Positions 5,594 through 9,876 of a DNA stretch of 9,876 bases are shown here, one piece after another; position 1 is the stretch's first letter; the number at the start of each line of letters is the position of its first letter. Origin of the DNA: a bacterium (GTDB lineage: Bacteria > Verrucomicrobiota > Verrucomicrobiae > Limisphaerales > J093); assembly GCA_021839785.1 (NCBI GenBank), contig JAKCAB010000165.1, forward strand, positions 1 through 9,876, read 5' to 3'. A program made the position numbers and the translations under genes. A model generated the notes under the pieces. It was given only the letters and a program-made list of their open reading frames with translations, was not told the DNA's origin and searched no databases.

Positions 5594-7315
5594 ATGACCG
5601 ATCCCGAGATCGCAAGCCTGCTCAACCAACTTTACGGAGCCGGCGCCGCGAGCGTTCAAGCCTCGCTCGAGGCCTGGCTCGCCCGCCACACCGCGGCGCA
5701 CCCGCCCAAGGCTGCCGCCCGCCAGCGCCTGCCGCTCACCGCCGCCGACGTGATGCTGATCACTTACGGCGACCAGGTGCGCGAGCCGGGCGTCCCGCCG
5801 CTGCGCACGCTCGCCGAGTTCTGCGAGCGCCATCTGCGCGGCGGCGTCAGCGCCGTCCACCTGCTCCCGCATTATCCGCACACCTCGGACGACGGCTTCG
5901 CGGTGACGGACTACCGCGCAGTCAATCCGGACCTGGGCACCTGGGAAGACGTGGCCGCGCTGGGCCGCTCGTTCGATCTGATGTTCGACGCGGTCTTCAA
6001 CCACCTCTCCGCGCAAAGCGGCTGGTTCAAGCGCTTCCTCGCCGACGATCCGGCCTTCCGCGATTTCTTCGTCACCGTCGAAGGCAACCCCGACCTCTCG
6101 CAAGTGGTGCGGCCCCGCGCCCTGCCTTTGTTGACCGCGTTCGCCAGCGCCTCCGGCCCGCGGCGCGTGTGGACCACTTTCAGCGCCGATCAGGTGGACC
6201 TCAACGTGCGCAATCCGGCGGTCCTGCTCGCGCTGTTGGACACGCTGCTGTTCTACGTCGCCCGCGGCGCGCGCTTCTTACGGCTCGACGCCATCGCGTA
6301 TCTCTGGAAGGAAATCGGGACGCCGTGCATCCACCTCCCGCAAACGCACGCGGTCATCCAGCTCCTGCGGGCGGTGCTGGACCGCGCGGCGCCCGACACG
6401 CTCTTGATCACCGAGACCAACGTCCCGCACCGCGACAACCTCAGCTATTTCGGCGACGGCACGAACGAAGCCCAGCTCGTGTACAACTTCGCCTTGCCGC
6501 CGCTCGTCCTGCACGCGCTCCTCCGTGGCGACGCCACCCACCTGGCGCGCTGGGCCGCGTCGCTGCGCCTGCCTTCCGACCAGGTGACGTTCTTCAACTT
6601 CACCGCGTCCCACGACGGCATCGGCCTGAACCCGGTGCGCGGGATTCTGCCACCGGCGGAGATCGACTTCCTGGTGGACCGCTGCCAGGCCCACGGCGGC
6701 TTCATTTCGTACAAGGACAACCCGGACGGCTCGAAGAGCCCGTACGAGCTGAACATCGTCTATTTCGACGCGCTCTCGAACGCCACGGCCGGCGAAGACT
6801 TGAACGTGCAGGCAGACCGGTTCCTGGTTTCGCAGGCGATCATGCTCGCGCTGGCTGGCATGCCCGGCATCTACGTCCACTCGCTGTTCGGCTCGCGCAA
6901 CGACCGCGAGGCCGCACTGGCCAGCGGCCTCCCCCGGCGCATCAATCGACGCAAGTTCACGCGCGCCGAACTGGAGCGCGAACTCGCCGACGCGAATTCG
7001 CTTCGCCACCGCGTCTTCGCGGGCTATCGCCGCCTGTTGGAAGCGCGCGTGCGCCACCCGGCCTTGGGCCCGCTTGCCCGGCAACAGGTGCTGGCGTTGC
7101 CAGCGACGGTCTTCGGCCTCCTGCGTTCAACTTCGGACGAAACTCTCCTCGCCTTGCATAACCTGACCGGCGAGCCGATGAGCCTGCGACTGCCGGCCGA
7201 AGCCGACGCCCCGCGGGGCGCGTGGCGATCCTTGTTCGCGCCAGCGGCAACACCGCTTGGCAACGCCATCACGCTGGCGCCTTACGAGGTGCTTTGGGCC
7301 GCCGCGATGAATTGA
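5594..7315 (+). CDS. GH13_18 glucoside phosphorylase (sucrose / glucosylglycerate phosphorylase type)
   Basis: A 573-residue cytosolic enzyme of the sucrose phosphorylase subfamily. Characterised members split sucrose, sucrose 6'-phosphate, 2-O-alpha-glucosylglycerate or glucosylglycerol with phosphate to give alpha-glucose 1-phosphate, retaining configuration. The barrel begins at VMLITYGDQ (53-61), followed by HLLPHYPHTSDDGF and NPDLGTWEDV. Catalytic residues are visible: nucleophile Asp232 (FLRLDAIAYLWKE), acid/base Glu274 (LITETNVPHRDN) and transition-state Asp341 (FTASHDGIGL). A small beta domain ends the chain. The SSDDGF-like loop (TSDDGF) and ETNVPHRDNLSYFG resemble Escherichia coli YcjM, the glucosylglycerate phosphorylase, more than classical sucrose phosphorylases, but substrate cannot be settled by eye. 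The length fits the YcjM-like clade. The start at ATG 5594 has no strong ribosome binding site. Its last 34 bases overlap the end of the opposing HAD gene. Confidence 0.9.
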   Translation: MTDPEIASLLNQLYGAGAASVQASLEAWLARHTAAHPPKAAARQRLPLTAADVMLITYGDQVREPGVPPLRTLAEFCERHLRGGVSAVHLLPHYPHTSDDGFAVTDYRAVNPDLGTWEDVAALGRSFDLMFDAVFNHLSAQSGWFKRFLADDPAFRDFFVTVEGNPDLSQVVRPRALPLLTAFASASGPRRVWTTFSADQVDLNVRNPAVLLALLDTLLFYVARGARFLRLDAIAYLWKEIGTPCIHLPQTHAVIQLLRAVLDRAAPDTLLITETNVPHRDNLSYFGDGTNEAQLVYNFALPPLVLHALLRGDATHLARWAASLRLPSDQVTFFNFTASHDGIGLNPVRGILPPAEIDFLVDRCQAHGGFISYKDNPDGSKSPYELNIVYFDALSNATAGEDLNVQADRFLVSQAIMLALAGMPGIYVHSLFGSRNDREAALASGLPRRINRRKFTRAELERELADANSLRHRVFAGYRRLLEARVRHPALGPLARQQVLALPATVFGLLRSTSDETLLALHNLTGEPMSLRLPAEADAPRGAWRSLFAPAATPLGNAITLAPYEVLWAAAMN

Positions 7316-8061
7316 ATCGGGCTTCGCGCCTCGCCCACTGACGCGCGCAGAAAGGCCGTCAGCGCTGACCAGTCGCCGCACCGATCGGCCTGTGTTGATG
7401 GCGTCGCGGTCAAATGCCAGGTCTGCCAACCCGCCTGCCGCGCGGGAGCCACGTCATTGTCGAGCCGGTCGCCCACCATCAAAATTTCCGGGCGCGCAAT
7501 GCCCATCGCCTGGAATCGCGCGCTGAGCCACTGGAACACATGCGGGTCAGGCTTGCTGAAGCCGTGCTCGAACGACCAGAAACACACCCGCTCCGCAAAC
7601 ACCCGCCGGCTCAACCCGACGCCCGCCAGCGCCGCGTCCAGTTCGCGCAGCGTGTAAGGCTGGGCATTCGAGGCCAGGCCCAGCACCGCGTCGCGCGCGG
7701 CCAGTTCGCGCAGCAGGTCCGCCGCCGCCGATCGCAGCCGAACCGTCCGGGTGAGTTGAACTTGTTCGTAAAGCCAGATGTCGCGCCCGGCTCCATCGAG
7801 TCGCGCCAACGCGGGCGCCACCTCTGCCACGATGTCGGGCCAGAAGACTTCGGGAAAAACGATGCCCGCAGCGCGCGCGCGGGCGTGCTCGTTGGCGATG
7901 ACTTCCTGGCAACGCCGGGCGAATTGTTCCAACGACGGCGCTGCCGCTACGCCTGGGAGGGTTGCCCACAGCTTGCGCCAACGCGCTTCGGTGTCTGCCG
8001 GCGCGGGCGACAGTTCCAGCAAGGTCTGATAAACGTCGAAGACGACGGCACGCACACTCAC
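7282..8061 (-). CDS. HAD-superfamily hydrolase with a DxYxT motif I
   Basis: A 259-residue haloacid dehalogenase-like protein with a cap domain inserted after motif I (about residues 16-105). Motif I is VVFDVYQTLL: Asp9 is the nucleophile, but the usual second Asp is Tyr11, as in haloacid dehalogenases and some uncharacterised relatives. Motif II is GLASNAQ (Ser131), motif III Lys170 in FSKPDPHVF, and motif IV VGDRLDNDV (Asp198, Asp203). I place the start at GTG 8061, because a perfect GGAGGAG lies six bases before it and the GTG overlaps the TGA of the glycosyltransferase gene as GTGA. A GTG at 8076 is also in frame, but that start codon directly abuts this Shine-Dalgarno. Tight coupling to the transferase suggests it dephosphorylates the transferase product, although the altered motif I makes phosphatase activity less certain. 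Its last codons run antisense to the phosphorylase gene. Confidence 0.85.
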   Translation of the reverse strand: MSVRAVVFDVYQTLLELSPAPADTEARWRKLWATLPGVAAAPSLEQFARRCQEVIANEHARARAAGIVFPEVFWPDIVAEVAPALARLDGAGRDIWLYEQVQLTRTVRLRSAAADLLRELAARDAVLGLASNAQPYTLRELDAALAGVGLSRRVFAERVCFWSFEHGFSKPDPHVFQWLSARFQAMGIARPEILMVGDRLDNDVAPARQAGWQTWHLTATPSTQADRCGDWSALTAFLRASVGEARSPIQFIAAAQSTS

Positions 8062-9620
8062 GTGTCGCTCCTCCACAGCAGCGGAAATTGGTGCTCCGAA
8101 CCAAGCTTCGCGCGCAGGAAATCTTGCTGGATTTCCGCGGCAGCGCGCCGGTTCGGTTCATGTCTTGGACGGTGCGCCAGCAATTCAACGAATCGTCGGC
8201 CGTAAGCTTCGCCTTCCAGCCACGCCTCGGCCGATTCGGGCCAGGCGCTGGGCTGTAACCGTCGATTCGCGGCCCGTTCCCGCCAGGCACGCAGGAACGG
8301 ATTCAGCGCCGCGCAGGCCGCCCAACTTTCCTCGGCGGGCCAGCGCAACACTTCCAGTTGTGCGGTCAACGTGAGCCGGCTGAAGGGCGCCGCCACCGGC
8401 GCCGAATCGCGCGCGAGGAGCAACGGTTCGCCTGCCAGGCGCCGGCAGGACGCCGGCAGTTCCGCCTTCCAGGCGCGGAAAAATTGCTGTTGGCGCCGCC
8501 GCTCCGCGCGCCAGTCGAACAGCGCGGTCGCCACCCGCACGTCCGCGTAAGATTGCGGAAACCGGAAACCGAACCGCGCCAGGTCTGGCGCGATGTTCGG
8601 CAGCCGCCTCGCGACGAGCGGTCGCCCCGCCGCCGCCGCCTCGATATACGGCAGACCGAAGCCTTCGAGGATCGAAGACAGCAAAACGCACTCGCTCGCC
8701 GCCAGCAGTTCCGGCACGGAAGGCTTGGCGCGTTCGTCGCCGGCCAGCACGCTCAGCCGCAGGCGCCAGCCGTGCTCGCGGCTCGCCTGACACAATCGCT
8801 CGCCGTAGGCCGCCTCGTCCGCCGAGCTCACGCCGCCGGTGGTCACCAACAGCGCCTCCGGTCGCAGCCAGCGGCCCAACAAGAGCGCTTCGGCCACGTT
8901 CTTGCGTCGCAACAAGCGGCACGGCAGCAGCCAGACCGGCGCCCGCTCGCCCAGCGTGCGCGCCAGCCAATCCTGTGCGGCCTGCACGGCGGCGCGCTGG
9001 GGCGGGATCGGTCGGTCGCTGAGGTTGGGCAGCCAGGCCGCGCGCGGGCCCAGTCGGCGACGGAGCACGCGGGCATCGGCGTTATTGATCGCCACGTGGC
9101 GAATCCGCCGGTTCGCGGCGAAAACGACCGCGGCGGCCGCGCGCAAACTCGGCAGCCCCGTCCGCCGCATCTCCGGCCATCGCTGCCAGCGGTTCTCGAA
9201 CCACCAGTCGTGATGGTGCGAAACCAGCGGCACGCCGCGTCGCTCGCAGGCCCGGGTGAGTTCGCGCGCCAGGATCACGTTGCGGCCGATGCCCAGGTTG
9301 TGGGCCCACACCACCGTCTCGTCGGCGCCCGCGAGCAAGCGCTCACAGGCGCGGCGCACGTCGGCAAGGATGCGCGCAGACGCGTCGCTTTGTTCGGACA
9401 GGTAACGGAAAGCCGGTTCCACCACCCACGCCACGGCGCAGCCGGGGTTCGCTGTTCGAAACCGCTCGTCCCACAGCGCGTCAGCCGGTTCGCCGGTCGC
9501 CAATGCCACCGTGTCCGCGCCCAGCGCGCGCCGCAGATGCGGCGTCGCCAGTTCGATGACCCGGCGGATGCCGCCCGGCCGAAAGTGATAATGAACGATG
9601 ACAAGTCGCAACCGCGCCAA
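8058..9620 (-). CDS. GT4 family glycosyltransferase (GT-B fold) with a long C-terminal extension
   Basis: A 520-residue cytosolic retaining glycosyltransferase of the GT-B fold. The N-terminal loop HYHFRPGGIRR (10-20) is the acceptor-side Gly-rich turn. HHHDWWFENRW (135-145) is a distinctive acceptor-domain segment. Arg235 and Lys240 (CRLLRRKN) fit the conserved donor-phosphate-binding pair. The EX7E motif is Glu319 and Glu327 (EGFGLPYIEA), followed by AAAGRPLVA. After about residue 350 comes a roughly 170-residue, Arg/Ala/Trp-rich, apparently helical extension not typical of minimal GT4 enzymes. The start is TTG at 9620, with an in-frame stop two codons upstream; TTG 9611 is also possible, and neither has a good ribosome binding site. 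GT4 members with a HAD partner include sucrose-phosphate and mannosylfructose-phosphate synthases, so a sugar-phosphate or phosphoglycerate acceptor is plausible. The gene is coupled to the HAD gene by GTGA. Confidence 0.86.
   Translation of the reverse strand: MARLRLVIVHYHFRPGGIRRVIELATPHLRRALGADTVALATGEPADALWDERFRTANPGCAVAWVVEPAFRYLSEQSDASARILADVRRACERLLAGADETVVWAHNLGIGRNVILARELTRACERRGVPLVSHHHDWWFENRWQRWPEMRRTGLPSLRAAAAVVFAANRRIRHVAINNADARVLRRRLGPRAAWLPNLSDRPIPPQRAAVQAAQDWLARTLGERAPVWLLPCRLLRRKNVAEALLLGRWLRPEALLVTTGGVSSADEAAYGERLCQASREHGWRLRLSVLAGDERAKPSVPELLAASECVLLSSILEGFGLPYIEAAAAGRPLVARRLPNIAPDLARFGFRFPQSYADVRVATALFDWRAERRRQQQFFRAWKAELPASCRRLAGEPLLLARDSAPVAAPFSRLTLTAQLEVLRWPAEESWAACAALNPFLRAWRERAANRRLQPSAWPESAEAWLEGEAYGRRFVELLAHRPRHEPNRRAAAEIQQDFLRAKLGSEHQFPLLWRSDT
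8068..8074 (-). promoter_or_regulatory. Shine-Dalgarno sequence of the HAD gene
   Basis: GGAGGAG on the minus strand lies six bases before GTG 8061 and inside the last codons of the glycosyltransferase gene. It fixes the HAD start and supports translational coupling through the GTGA overlap. It is the strongest ribosome binding site in the window. Confidence 0.8.
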
Positions 9621-9696
9621 TGTTCAGAGGGTCCGGCGCGGGGTCAAATCGCATCTTCGAGAAACGAACTTGGCGCAGGGGCGCATCCCAGTTTTT

Positions 9697-9722
9697 GGCG
9701 CGCGACCGTCTCGGTCGCAGCC
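9697..9722 (-). repeat. palindromic hairpin element, copy 1
   Basis: Read on the minus strand this is GGCTGCG, ACC, GAGAC, GGT, CGCGCGCC. It folds as seven perfect base pairs (GCGACCG with CGGTCGC, 9702-9718) around an AGA loop, with identical flanks GGCT and GCGCC in both copies. No T tract follows, so it is not an intrinsic terminator. Copy 2 lies 83 bases away in the opposite orientation. Confidence 0.7.
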
Positions 9723-9805
9723 ACGAGGTTTCGCCGACAGAGAGGTCCACGGACTTCGGTTCGTGCATAGCTCGGAGATACTCGCACTTCAAGGTTTGGC
9801 AGGGC

Positions 9806-9831
9806 GGCTGCGGGTGAGACACCCGCGCGCC
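9806..9831 (+). repeat. palindromic hairpin element, copy 2 (inverted relative to copy 1)
   Basis: Read on the plus strand this is GGCTGCG, GGT, GAGAC, ACC, CGCGCGCC. The seven-pair stem is GCGGGTG with CACCCGC (9810-9826) around the same AGA loop. Twenty of 26 positions equal copy 1, and the six differences form three compensatory stem pairs. This resembles REP/BIME-type interspersed palindromes. Confidence 0.7.
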
Positions 9832-9876
9832 GGGGCGGGTTGGACATCGCGCTCCTACCAGTGAGCGACCTCCGCG

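Larger units (their letters stand above)
9621..9876. other. intergenic region upstream of the glycosyltransferase, with two palindromic elements
   Basis: No gene is supported in these 256 bases. Open frames exist on both strands but translate into low-complexity sequence. One minus-strand frame reads through both palindromes as AGVSPAA and ATETVAR, which I recognise as spurious repeat-derived peptides. The glycosyltransferase promoter should lie here, but I see no convincing -35/-10 pair. Confidence 0.6.

Noticed and set aside
8358..9770. Plus-strand open frame of 470 codons
   Set aside because: It is rich in Arg, Gln, Ala and Pro, with no domain, and runs antisense to the glycosyltransferase with its EX7E motif.
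9644..9847. Minus-strand frame of 67 codons covering both terminal palindromes
   Set aside because: Its AGVSPAA and ATETVAR stretches are translations of the palindromic repeats; I take it as repeat-derived, not a gene.

Overview
The window is GC-rich bacterial chromosome. It most resembles Verrucomicrobiota (Limisphaerales/Pedosphaera-like). That placement is inference from the futalosine-pathway menaquinone gene, a lipoprotein-like family I associate with that phylum, and intergenic palindromes whose spurious translations (AGVSPAA, ATETVAR) I recall from such genomes. No rRNA, tRNA, CRISPR array, transposase or phage gene is visible.

Left part (1-2937): a minus-strand mqnD (menaquinone synthesis) runs off the left edge and is divergent from a two-gene plus-strand unit. 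That unit is a LOG-family nucleoside-monophosphate phosphoribohydrolase followed 26 bases later by a zinc M16 processing-type peptidase.

Middle (2906-5535): a DUF481 outer-membrane beta-barrel gene on the minus strand has its own GNRA-loop terminator. It is divergent, across about 330 bases without a gene, from a radical SAM gene. That gap holds an AT-rich dyad with a Fur-box-like core. Directly behind the radical SAM stop lies what looks like the C-terminal half of a secreted protein, followed by a strong intrinsic terminator.

Right part (5594-9876): a GH13_18 sucrose/glucosylglycerate phosphorylase-type enzyme on the plus strand converges, with a 34-base overlap of coding ends, on a minus-strand pair. 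The pair is a GT4 glycosyltransferase and a HAD hydrolase, joined by a GTGA stop/start overlap with a perfect Shine-Dalgarno. Together they could make a glucoside (transferase, then phosphatase) and reclaim it by phosphorolysis. The product is unknown. The last 256 bases carry two inverted copies of a 26-base hairpin element whose stems differ only by three compensatory base-pair changes.
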